Source of the DNA: an uncultured Bacteroidales bacterium
Lineage (GTDB): Bacteria; Bacteroidota; Bacteroidia; Bacteroidales; Bacteroidaceae
Length of the DNA stretch: 64,000 nt
Direction: 5' to 3'
Assembly: GCA_949297215.1 (NCBI GenBank)
Contig: CASFRV010000001.1
Coordinates: 372,001 to 436,000, forward strand
Shown here: one piece after another, positions 10,354 through 17,432 of the stretch
Position numbering within the stretch: the stretch's first letter is position 1
Layout: each line of letters begins with the position of its first letter
The notes under the pieces: generated by a model
Told to the model about the DNA's origin: nothing
Database searches by the model: none
What the model saw: the letters and a program-made list of their open reading frames with translations, nothing else
Translations under genes and position numbers: made by a program

Positions 10354-12363
10354 TCACCGGTCGTTGCTTTCTTCCTCCTTGTCTGTTTTGGCCTTATCCT
10401 TGTCGGCGTCGGCCGAGGCCTGCTTCAGCAAGTTATAGGCTCTGAACAAGCCGAGTTCGCCGGCGCGGCTCAGGTCGGGGATAGCCTTTTTATAGTCGCC
10501 TGCGCGCATGTACAGAACGGCGCGGTTGTAGTAAGCTTCGGGCAAACGTCTGTCGATGGCAATGGCGCGCGTAAAGTCGTCGATGGCAGCCTGTGTGCGC
10601 CCCATCCGCGCCAGTATGCAGCCGCGGTTGTACAGGGCGTAGGCATTCTGCGGAGTCAGCGCCAAAGCCCGCTCGGCGTCGTGCAGCGCCAGTTCCAGTT
10701 GCATGGCCGGCGCCTCCTTTTTCTGCCCGTCCGTCCGGCGCGAGGCCGTTTCTGCCATATCCATGAGCAGGGCTGCCCTTTGCCAGCAGGCCAGGCTGTT
10801 GGCCGTATCTGTGCGCAAAACCTGTTCCACGTCCGCCAGCGCCGCGGGATAATTGTACATATCGCGCAGTACGACCGAGCGCACCAGCAGCAGGTCGTTG
10901 TCCGTGCCTTTTTCAAGCCTCTTCTCTATCTCGTTCAGCGCGTCGTCCGTCTTTTCTTCGCCAGTGCGCGCCGTGCGCCGTTCTGTTGCCGTAAATATCA
11001 GCCGGGGCACGTCGCCGCGCTCCTTGTTCAGTTTTTCCACCTGGGGGAGAAAGGCCGTTTCGGCGTATGTCTTGCTGTCGCCCGTGGCAAAGGCGAGCGA
11101 GTACATGGGCAGCAGTTCGCGTTCCACGGCACGGTTTTGCACCTTTCCCAACAGCTCGTTCACATATACCCGCGATGTATCTGTGTCTTCCTCCACCAGC
11201 TGCCGGTAGTTTTCCAACGAATGGTCGCTTCGTTTGCGCAGCTTTTTCACAGGCGTCCGTCGGGCGTTGCCATAGCGCAGGTCCAGCTCGGCCCGTCCCA
11301 CGCGGCTTTCGTCTGCTGCCGCTCCGCGGGTGTTACCCAGCATTCTGCGGCAGCGTGCGCGGGCATGATAGCCGAAAAGAAAGTTGGGATATTCCTTGAT
11401 GATGCGTGTATAGTCGCTTTCTGCTCCCCGGAAGTCGCCCGTTTCTTCGCGCAAAAGGGCGCGGTTGTAGATGGCAAGGATGTTATCGGGCTCCTCGGCA
11501 ATGACAAAATCGAAGTCGTCGATGGCCCGGTTGTTGTCGCCCACCTGAGCCCGCAGCAAACCGCGGTTATAGTGGGCAATAAAATGGTTGGGAACGAGTT
11601 CTATGACCTTATCATAGTCGCTCAGCGCTTTGTTATACCTGCTCATGGCATATCTGGCCTGAGCCCGTCCGAGAAGGTCGTCAGCATTTTTCGGGTTCAG
11701 TTCGATCGAGCGCGTCAGGCACGAGTCGGCGAGCAGGTAGTCGTCTTGTGCCAGGGCGTAGCGGCCCTTGAAGCTCCACGCGTCGGCCTCTTTGGGGTTG
11801 AGCGTCAGCAGCGTATCGACCTGGGCCATGGCCCGGGTCGTATCTTTCCGCTCCATAAGGATTTGCGCCTTGACCAGGTAAGCCTTATACAGGTTTTTCC
11901 ATTTGGCGAGCAGCGTGTTTACGTCGCTCTCGGCGCCCTCAAAGTCTTTTACCTGCATTTTGCAGAGCGTCCGGTTGTAGAGGGCGCTCTGCTCCTCGGG
12001 CAGCTCTTGCAGCACCCGGCTGTAATCGTCGATGGCCCCCTCGTAGGCCCCGTTGTGTATGCGGCACAGTCCGCGCAGCTGATACACGTCGACGATATAC
12101 GGGTTGAGCGCGATAGAGCGGTCGCAGTCGGCCTCGGCGCCCCGGAAGTCTTCGAGCGTAAACTTGGCGTAGGCCCGCAGATAGTAGGCCTGTGCCATAT
12201 AGGGCTTTGCGTCTATCACCTGATTAAAGAGCTTTATGGCCGTCACGTAGTCGTCAAAATAAAGAGCGTTCCGGCCCATCATGAGTACGCGTTCCGTATC
12301 AATCTGGGCCGGGGCGATGCGGACGACGGCCGCAAGGCTGAGCGTCAGGAGCAGGCGTTTCAA
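10354..12363 (-). CDS. Tetratricopeptide-repeat protein, exported
   Basis: This 669-residue protein opens with a short signal peptide (MKRLLLTLSLAAVVRIAPAQ). The rest is dominated by TPR helices with the usual Ala/Tyr/Gly/Pro spacing, for example ALYFDDYVTAIKLFNQVID, AQAYYLRAYAKFTLEDF, ALYNRGCILARMGRTQAAI and YYNRAVLYMRAGDYKKA; about ten or more repeats can be counted. A lysine/aspartate-rich tail ends it. TPR arrays are protein-binding scaffolds and no catalytic motif is present. It is the last gene of serS-ruvX-def-TPR, 2 bp after def. The linkage is common in Bacteroidales, but its cellular role is not known to me. Confidence 0.85.
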   Translation of the reverse strand: MKRLLLTLSLAAVVRIAPAQIDTERVLMMGRNALYFDDYVTAIKLFNQVIDAKPYMAQAYYLRAYAKFTLEDFRGAEADCDRSIALNPYIVDVYQLRGLCRIHNGAYEGAIDDYSRVLQELPEEQSALYNRTLCKMQVKDFEGAESDVNTLLAKWKNLYKAYLVKAQILMERKDTTRAMAQVDTLLTLNPKEADAWSFKGRYALAQDDYLLADSCLTRSIELNPKNADDLLGRAQARYAMSRYNKALSDYDKVIELVPNHFIAHYNRGLLRAQVGDNNRAIDDFDFVIAEEPDNILAIYNRALLREETGDFRGAESDYTRIIKEYPNFLFGYHARARCRRMLGNTRGAAADESRVGRAELDLRYGNARRTPVKKLRKRSDHSLENYRQLVEEDTDTSRVYVNELLGKVQNRAVERELLPMYSLAFATGDSKTYAETAFLPQVEKLNKERGDVPRLIFTATERRTARTGEEKTDDALNEIEKRLEKGTDNDLLLVRSVVLRDMYNYPAALADVEQVLRTDTANSLACWQRAALLMDMAETASRRTDGQKKEAPAMQLELALHDAERALALTPQNAYALYNRGCILARMGRTQAAIDDFTRAIAIDRRLPEAYYNRAVLYMRAGDYKKAIPDLSRAGELGLFRAYNLLKQASADADKDKAKTDKEEESNDR

Positions 12364-12365
12364 CG

Positions 12366-12923
12366 TTATTTTCCGGTCTTTATTTTATAGGTGCAGCGCA
12401 CCTTGCCTTTCAGCAGGGCGGCGAGCTTGCCTTTTACCATCTGTTTGCGCAGGGGAGAAATGAGGTCGGTGAAGACGCGTCCCTCCAAATGGTCGCATTC
12501 GTGCTGCAAAACGCGGGCCAGATAGCCTTCGACCCATTCGTCGTGGCTTTCAAAGTTTTCGTCCTGGTAGCTGATGCGTATGCGGGTGGGGCGGCGCACG
12601 GGTTCGTGTATGCCCGGCAGGCTCAGGCAGCCCTCTTCGATGAGTTCCGTGTGCGAGCTGTCGGCTTCGAGGATATGCGGGTTGATGTAGGCCTTGTTAA
12701 AGCCTTTATATTCGGGAAAATCGTCCGATAGCACGTCGAGCGTGACGACGACCAGGCGGATGGAGCGTCCGATCTGCGGAGCGGCCAGCCCCACGCCGTC
12801 CGATTTGTACATCGTCTCGAACATGTCGGCGATGAGCTCCTTTAAGCCGGGGTAATCCGCGGAGATGTCGGTGGCCGTTTTTCTGAGTACGGGCTGCCCG
12901 TACGTGTAAATGGGTAGAACCAT
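12366..12923 (-). CDS. def: Peptide deformylase
   Basis: Peptide deformylase removes the formyl group from the N-terminal methionine of new proteins, using a catalytic metal. The 185-residue product shows all three family motifs: GVGLAAPQIG (about 44-53), EGCLSLPG (Cys metal ligand) and HECDHLEG (two His ligands and the catalytic Glu). Length is normal for the Bacteroidota enzyme, which has a slightly extended basic C-terminus. It lies 34 bp after ruvX and 2 bp before the TPR gene in the same transcription unit. Confidence 0.97.
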   Translation of the reverse strand: MVLPIYTYGQPVLRKTATDISADYPGLKELIADMFETMYKSDGVGLAAPQIGRSIRLVVVTLDVLSDDFPEYKGFNKAYINPHILEADSSHTELIEEGCLSLPGIHEPVRRPTRIRISYQDENFESHDEWVEGYLARVLQHECDHLEGRVFTDLISPLRKQMVKGKLAALLKGKVRCTYKIKTGK

Positions 12924-12957
12924 GGGTTGAAAATCTGTTTAGTGTCGGGTGGGAATG

Positions 12958-13386
12958 TTATGGCTGCGGCGCCAGACGGCGATGCTCCATGTACGATTGC
13001 AGGATGATGGTTGCGCTGATGGTGTCCACCAGCGCTTTGTCGCGCCGCTGCTTCTGGCGGAGTCCGCCGTCAATCATGGCGCGGTGGGCCAGCACGGAGG
13101 TGAAGCGTTCGTCGTAGAACACGACCGGCACGTCGGGCATGAGCTTGCGCAGGCGTGCCACGAACTGCCGCACCCGCTGCTGGTTTTCAGAGGCCTGCCC
13201 GTTGGTCTGAACGGGCAGGCCCACGACGATTTCGTCCACCGCCTCGCGGCCGACGTAGTCTTTCAGAAAGTCGGTCAACTCGTGCGTGGCCACCGTTGTC
13301 AGGCCGTTGGCAATGATTTGCAGCGGGTCGGTAACGGCTATGCCGGTGCGTTTCCTGCCGTAGTCGATGGCGAGCAGTCGTCCCAT
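12958..13386 (-). CDS. ruvX: Holliday junction resolvase-like / pre-16S rRNA nuclease YqgF
   Basis: The 142-residue protein is a complete YqgF/RuvX member. The RNase H-like fold begins LLAIDYGRKRTGIAVTDP with its catalytic Asp, followed by VGLPVQTNGQASENQQRV and YDERFTSVLA. In E. coli the family matures the 16S rRNA 5' end; a resolvase role was proposed from structure. It sits 23 bp downstream of serS and 34 bp upstream of def, in a translation-related cluster. Confidence 0.95.
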   Translation of the reverse strand: MGRLLAIDYGRKRTGIAVTDPLQIIANGLTTVATHELTDFLKDYVGREAVDEIVVGLPVQTNGQASENQQRVRQFVARLRKLMPDVPVVFYDERFTSVLAHRAMIDGGLRQKQRRDKALVDTISATIILQSYMEHRRLAPQP

Positions 13387-13409
13387 GTACGATCGGTCCG
13401 GCAGGTGGT

Positions 13410-14684
13410 TTATTTAATCATGTCGCACCCCATGTAGGGTTGCAGCGCTTTGGGGATGCGTATGCCTTCAGGCGTCTGGAAGTCTTCGAGCAGGGCGGCC
13501 ACGATGCGCGGCAGGGCCAGCGCCGAGCCGTTCAGCGTGTGGCAGAGCTCTATGTGCTTGTTGGCGTCGCGGTAGCGGCAGTGGAGACGGTTTGCCTGGT
13601 AGCTGTCGAAGTTGGATACGGAGCTCACTTCGAGCCAGCGCTTTTGCGCTTCGCTATACACCTCGAAATCGTAGCACAGGGCGGCCGTAAAGCTGATGTC
13701 GCCGCCGCAAAGGCGCAGAATGCGGTAGGGAAGTTCGAGCTTTACCAGCAAATTTTCCACATGGTCCAGCATCTCCTGGTGGGATGCCGCCGAATGCTCG
13801 GGCGTGTCGATGCGGACGAGCTCCACCTTGGAGAACTCGTGCAGACGGTTCAGCCCGCGCACGTCTTTGCCGTACGAACCGGCCTCGCGACGGAAACACT
13901 CGGTGTAGGCGCAGTTCTTGATGGGCAGTTCGCGCTCGTCGAGTATCACATCGCGGTAGATATTCGTCACAGGCACCTCGGCAGTAGGGATTAAATAGAG
14001 GTCGTCGAGGTCACAATGGTACATCTGTCCCTCTTTGTCGGGCAGCTGTCCCGTTCCGTAGCCCGAAGCAGCGTTTACCACCGTCGGGGGCATCACTTCG
14101 GTGTAGCCGGCAGCGCGTGCTTCGTCCAAAAAGAAGTTTATCAGCGCGCGTTGCAGCTTAGCTCCCTGCCCGATGTAGACGGGGAAGCCTGCGCCCGCGA
14201 TTTTCACGCCGAGGTCGAAGTCGATGAGGTTGTATTTTTTTGCCAGCTCCCAGTGGGGCAGGGCGTTCTGCGGCAGCACCGTGTCGTGTCCGCCGGTTTT
14301 CACGACGAGGTTGTCCTCGGCACCGTTTCCTTCGGGCACGATGTCGTAGGGCACGTTGGGTATCGTGTAGAGCAGCTGCTTCATTTCCTCGGCAGCGCTG
14401 TTCATGGCCTCTTCCAGGCTCTTGGTCTGTTCCTTGATGGCGGCCACTTGTTGCTTGGTGGCTTCGGCCTCGTCTTTGCGGCCCTCCTTCATCAGGCTGC
14501 CGATGGCTTTCGAGAGCGACTTCACTTCTGAAAGGCGGGCGTCGAGCTCTGCCTGGGCAGCCTTGCGGCGGTCGTTGATGGCAATGACCTTGTCGATGGC
14601 CTCTTCGGCACCGGCGAAATGCTTTTTCTTCAAGCCGTTGACGACGGCTTCCTTGTTATCGGTGATTTGTTTGATGGTAAGCAT
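13410..14684 (-). CDS. serS: Seryl-tRNA synthetase
   Basis: This enzyme charges tRNA-Ser with serine. The 424-residue product has the N-terminal long antiparallel coiled-coil arm (about 28-105, AELDARLSEVKSLSKAIGSLM and following) that grips the long variable arm of tRNA-Ser, then the class II catalytic core. The core contains the ATP-binding motif 2 region FRREAGSYGKDVRGLNRLHEF and motif 3 region NGSALALPRIVAALLE. Length is normal. It is first in its operon, with a -7 element on the minus strand at 14708-14715. Confidence 0.97.
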   Translation of the reverse strand: MLTIKQITDNKEAVVNGLKKKHFAGAEEAIDKVIAINDRRKAAQAELDARLSEVKSLSKAIGSLMKEGRKDEAEATKQQVAAIKEQTKSLEEAMNSAAEEMKQLLYTIPNVPYDIVPEGNGAEDNLVVKTGGHDTVLPQNALPHWELAKKYNLIDFDLGVKIAGAGFPVYIGQGAKLQRALINFFLDEARAAGYTEVMPPTVVNAASGYGTGQLPDKEGQMYHCDLDDLYLIPTAEVPVTNIYRDVILDERELPIKNCAYTECFRREAGSYGKDVRGLNRLHEFSKVELVRIDTPEHSAASHQEMLDHVENLLVKLELPYRILRLCGGDISFTAALCYDFEVYSEAQKRWLEVSSVSNFDSYQANRLHCRYRDANKHIELCHTLNGSALALPRIVAALLEDFQTPEGIRIPKALQPYMGCDMIK

Positions 14685-14707
14685 GTCTGTTCGGTTTTAC
14701 TTTGGCG

Positions 14708-14715
14708 CAAAAGTA
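14708..14715 (-). promoter_or_regulatory. -7 promoter element for the serS operon
   Basis: TACTTTTG on the minus strand, 24 bp before the serS ATG, fits TAnnTTTG. The -33 position has no clear TTG. Confidence 0.5.
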
Positions 14716-14954
14716 CGGAAAAATGCCGGAATAGCCGAACGTTTTCCGGCGAAATGAAGTGTCGGCAGCCTGTGTCCGTCTGTGGGGGTGAGGGGCCGTG
14801 CGCCTCGGGGCGTCTGCTGCCTCTCCGGCACGTTTTGCCGGCCGTCTGCTGTCGTTTGCCGGCTTGCGGTCCTCGTTTGCAGCCGGGAGCGTTGCCGGGC
14901 GCCGTGCCGACAGCCTTTTTCGCGGCAGGTGGCAGGAGCTTCGGCGGAATTTTG

Positions 14955-14962
14955 TAATTTTG
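14955..14962 (+). promoter_or_regulatory. -7 promoter element for the HD-domain gene
   Basis: TAATTTTG fits TAnnTTTG and lies 28 bp before the ATG at 14991. Confidence 0.45.
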
Positions 14963-14990
14963 ACGGCCATAACCCACATTTTCTTTTTTC

Positions 14991-16220
14991 ATGAACGACA
15001 AGGACATCGTCCTCAACGACCCCGTCTACGGTTTTACGCTCATTCCGCGCGGATTGCTGGCCGGCATCGTGGCTCATCCCTATTTTCAGCGCATGGGGCG
15101 CATCCGCCAGCTGGGCATGGCCTCGCTCGTCTATCCCGGAGCGCAGCATACGCGGAAGCAACACTCCATCGGGGCCTATCATCTGATGCGTAGCGCCTTT
15201 GATACGCTGGCCGGCAAGGGCGTGTTCATCTTCGACGCCGAGCGGGAGGCCGCCGAGGCCGCCATCCTCATGCACGACCTGGGGCACGGGCCCTATTCGC
15301 ACGTGCTGGAAGGCGCTTTCGTGCCCGATGCCGCCCACGAGGCGATAACGCTGCTCATGATGCAGCGCATGAACGACGAGATGCACGGAGCGCTCTCGCT
15401 GGCCATCAAGGTGTTTCGCGGCGACTACCCGAAGCGCTTCCTTCACGAGCTAATATGCAGCCAGCTCGACATGGACCGCCTCGATTATCTCTGCCGCGAC
15501 AGTTTTTACACCGGCGTGCGCGAGGGCAACATCGGGGCCGAGCGCATCATCAAGATGCTGAACGTCGACGGCGACCGCCTGGTAGTCGATGCCAAGGGCA
15601 TATATTCGGTCGAAAACTACCTGATGGCGCGCCGGATCATGTACTGGCAGGTCTATCTCCACAAGACAGCCGTGGCGGCCGAGGAGCTGCTGCGCTCCAC
15701 CCTGAGCCGCGCCCGCGAGCTGGCCGGCAGGGGCGTCGAGCTTTTCGGTTCGCCGGCGTTGCGCTTCTTTTTGTATAACCATGTGACCCTTGCCGACCTG
15801 TCGGCCGGCGACGGCGTGCTCGACCGTTACGCCATGCTCGACGACAGCGACATCCTGTGCGCGCTGAAAGTGTGGGCCGGCCACTCAGACCGCGTCCTGG
15901 CGGCCCTGGCCGGGGCCTTCGTGAACCGCCGCCTGTTCAAGGTGGAGGCGTACGACGAGGCCGTGCCGCCCGGCCGCATCGAGGAGTTGCGCGCACGCGT
16001 GGCCGCGCAGCTGGGCGTCGGGGCCGAAGAGGCAGCCCACTTTGTGACGACGCGCACGGTGGAAAAGGAAATGTATTCGACGACGGCCGAGGGCATATGC
16101 CTGCTGGGAAAAGACGGCACGACGCGCGACGTCTCGGCGGTCTCGCACATCGTGACGGACGAAACGGCGAAACAGACCGACCGCAAGGTCTATCTGTTCC
16201 GCCCGCGGGAGATAGACTGA
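14991..16220 (+). CDS. HD-superfamily phosphohydrolase
   Basis: The 409-residue protein belongs to the dGTPase/SAMHD1-like branch of the HD superfamily. The metal site is clear: QHTRKQHSIGAYHLM supplies the first His, AAILMHDLGHGPYSHVLE the HD pair, and SQLDMDRLDYLCRDS the final Asp. The opening VYGFTLIPRGLLAGIVAHPYFQRMGRIRQLG is typical of family members that act on nucleoside triphosphates or related phosphoesters. There is no signal peptide, so it is cytoplasmic. Substrate cannot be told from sequence. A secreted nuclease follows 51 bp downstream and may be cotranscribed. Confidence 0.9.
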   Translation: MNDKDIVLNDPVYGFTLIPRGLLAGIVAHPYFQRMGRIRQLGMASLVYPGAQHTRKQHSIGAYHLMRSAFDTLAGKGVFIFDAEREAAEAAILMHDLGHGPYSHVLEGAFVPDAAHEAITLLMMQRMNDEMHGALSLAIKVFRGDYPKRFLHELICSQLDMDRLDYLCRDSFYTGVREGNIGAERIIKMLNVDGDRLVVDAKGIYSVENYLMARRIMYWQVYLHKTAVAAEELLRSTLSRARELAGRGVELFGSPALRFFLYNHVTLADLSAGDGVLDRYAMLDDSDILCALKVWAGHSDRVLAALAGAFVNRRLFKVEAYDEAVPPGRIEELRARVAAQLGVGAEEAAHFVTTRTVEKEMYSTTAEGICLLGKDGTTRDVSAVSHIVTDETAKQTDRKVYLFRPREID

Positions 16221-16271
16221 GACCGGGCCGTAACCTGCCGGCAGATGCCGGAAACCAAAACATAGCGAAGG

Positions 16272-17027
16272 ATGAACAACAGATGGAAACGGAGCGCCTG
16301 CTGCGTGGCGGCGCTGCTGGCTTTTTTACTACCGGCCCCCGCGACAGCGCAGGGCAAGGCGGGGCTTCCGGCCTCGGAGCGCCACGGCGTGGTCGTGGCC
16401 CACACGGGCTACACCGTCGACTACAACGTGCAGACGAAGAACCCCAACTGGGTGGCCTGGATGCTGACGGCCCGGCGCGGCAAGGGCGAGGCGCGGCGCT
16501 CGTCGTCCTTCAAGCCCGATCCGGCCATCGGGGCACGCTGCGGCCGCACGGGCGACTACACGCGCAGCGGATACGACCGCGGCCACCTCTGCCCGGCGGC
16601 CGACAACAAATGGGACGCGCGGGCCATGAAGGAATCGTTCTATATGAGCAACATATCGCCCCAGCTTCCGGGGCTCAACCGCGGAAGCTGGAAAAAACTG
16701 GAAGACCGCTGCCGGCGCTGGGCCGCGGCGGGAGGAACCTATTATATAGTGGCGGGCCCCGTCTTTTCAGACGCCCCGGCCAAGCGCATCGGGGCCGGGC
16801 GCGTGGCTGTGCCCGGAGGCTTTTTCAAGGTGATCTATACCGACGTGGGCGGCAAGCCGCGGGCTGTCGGTTTCCTTTTCGACAACGTGGAGGGAAAGCC
16901 CACGGGCGAGCGCATCGTGACGGTGGACGCCGTGGAACGGCTCACGCGTTACGATTTTTTCCCGGACCTGCCGGATACGACGGAAAAGAAGGTGGAGGGA
17001 AGCGTAAATGCCGCTCTCTGGCGCTGA
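16272..17027 (+). CDS. Secreted DNA/RNA non-specific endonuclease
   Basis: This 251-residue protein has a signal peptide (residues 1-27, ending LLPAPATAQ) and a beta-beta-alpha-metal nuclease domain of the NUC1/Serratia type. The catalytic motif DRGH is at residues 102-105, with His105 as general base. The downstream SNISPQLPGLNRGSW supplies the Mg-binding Asn. Enzymes of this family cut single- and double-stranded DNA and RNA without sequence preference; the signal peptide puts it in the periplasm or outside, where it could scavenge nucleotides or degrade extracellular DNA. There is no immunity-type partner gene nearby, so a toxin role is not suggested. Confidence 0.92.
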   Translation: MNNRWKRSACCVAALLAFLLPAPATAQGKAGLPASERHGVVVAHTGYTVDYNVQTKNPNWVAWMLTARRGKGEARRSSSFKPDPAIGARCGRTGDYTRSGYDRGHLCPAADNKWDARAMKESFYMSNISPQLPGLNRGSWKKLEDRCRRWAAAGGTYYIVAGPVFSDAPAKRIGAGRVAVPGGFFKVIYTDVGGKPRAVGFLFDNVEGKPTGERIVTVDAVERLTRYDFFPDLPDTTEKKVEGSVNAALWR

Positions 17028-17066
17028 GCAGAACATGCCGGCACGGGCGTAGCGGGGTATATATAC

Positions 17067-17129
17067 AAAAAAATTGATTGTCTCCCGACAACCAATCTTC
17101 ACTAACCTTAAATCTAATACCATGAAAAA
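17067..17129 (-). ncRNA. Probable small RNA with its own promoter and terminator
   Basis: On the minus strand, a full promoter (TTG 17163-17165, 20-bp spacer, TACTTTTG 17135-17142) predicts a start near 17129. Transcription would run about 35 nt and then enter an 11-bp hairpin (about 17074-17098, GGGA loop, two G-U pairs) directly followed by a run of T (17067-17073), a textbook intrinsic terminator. The transcript would be about 60 nt. It does not point at any minus-strand gene: the only thing downstream is the 3' end of the plus-strand nuclease gene. No reading frame of note is inside. I have an impression of similar sequences in other Bacteroidales genomes but cannot name a family. Confidence 0.5.
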
Positions 17130-17134
17130 CACTG

Positions 17135-17165
17135 CAAAAGTAAGGAGCTTTCCGACAGTTAGCAA
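17135..17165 (-). promoter_or_regulatory. Promoter of the minus-strand small RNA
   Basis: TTG (17163-17165) and TACTTTTG (17135-17142) on the minus strand, spaced by exactly 20 bp, match the Bacteroidota consensus fully. Confidence 0.6.
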
Positions 17166-17287
17166 GCAAAAGAGCGAAAAAAACAGTCGTGTTAGAATTC
17201 TTTTGATTTTAACCCCTTGAAATGTAAATCACACTTTGAAAAAGACCGCGGAAAAGCCTGTTGAACGGCCTTGTCAAAGTTTTTTCC

Positions 17288-17295
17288 TACTTTTG
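17288..17295 (+). promoter_or_regulatory. -7 promoter element for tamB
   Basis: TACTTTTG fits TAnnTTTG. A start near 17302 would give a leader of roughly 130 nt to the TTG start of tamB. The nearest upstream TTG (17261-17263) is 24 bp away, longer than ideal. Confidence 0.5.
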
Positions 17296-17432
17296 CACGT
17301 ACGATACAACGCGGCCGGTGCCGGTGGCTGCCGGCCACCCGGCCAACAGCTTTCGGGCGGGCCGGTTGCGACGTGCGGCCGTCCGCCACTTAAAAGAGAA
17401 AACCCATCAGACGCCTCAGAAAAATCATACAA

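Larger units (their letters stand above)
14685..14990. other. Divergent intergenic region, GC-rich
   Basis: This 306-bp spacer lies between serS and the HD-domain gene. It holds the two divergent -7 elements at its edges. The middle is unusually GC-rich, with repeated GTTTTSCCGGC-like words at 14741-14750, 14832-14842 and 14854-14863. No gene with plausible coding character is visible on either strand. Confidence 0.55.
17028..17432. other. Intergenic region before tamB
   Basis: This 405-bp gap lacks a convincing protein gene. It contains a minus-strand small-RNA unit (17067-17165) and the probable tamB promoter (17288-17295). A 32-codon plus-strand frame at 17121-17219 starts with ATG but overlaps the small-RNA promoter and has no family resemblance. 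Confidence 0.5.

Noticed and set aside
10267..12390. Long plus-strand open frame (707 codons) opposite the TPR gene
   Set aside because: It mirrors the TPR gene exactly and has no domain, whereas the minus strand shows clear TPR helices and a signal peptide. Long antisense frames are expected in GC-rich DNA.
17121..17219. 32-codon plus-strand frame starting MKNTAKVRSF
   Set aside because: It lies over the small-RNA promoter on the other strand, is not followed by a terminator and resembles no family. It may be the reason such a small RNA would be overlooked.
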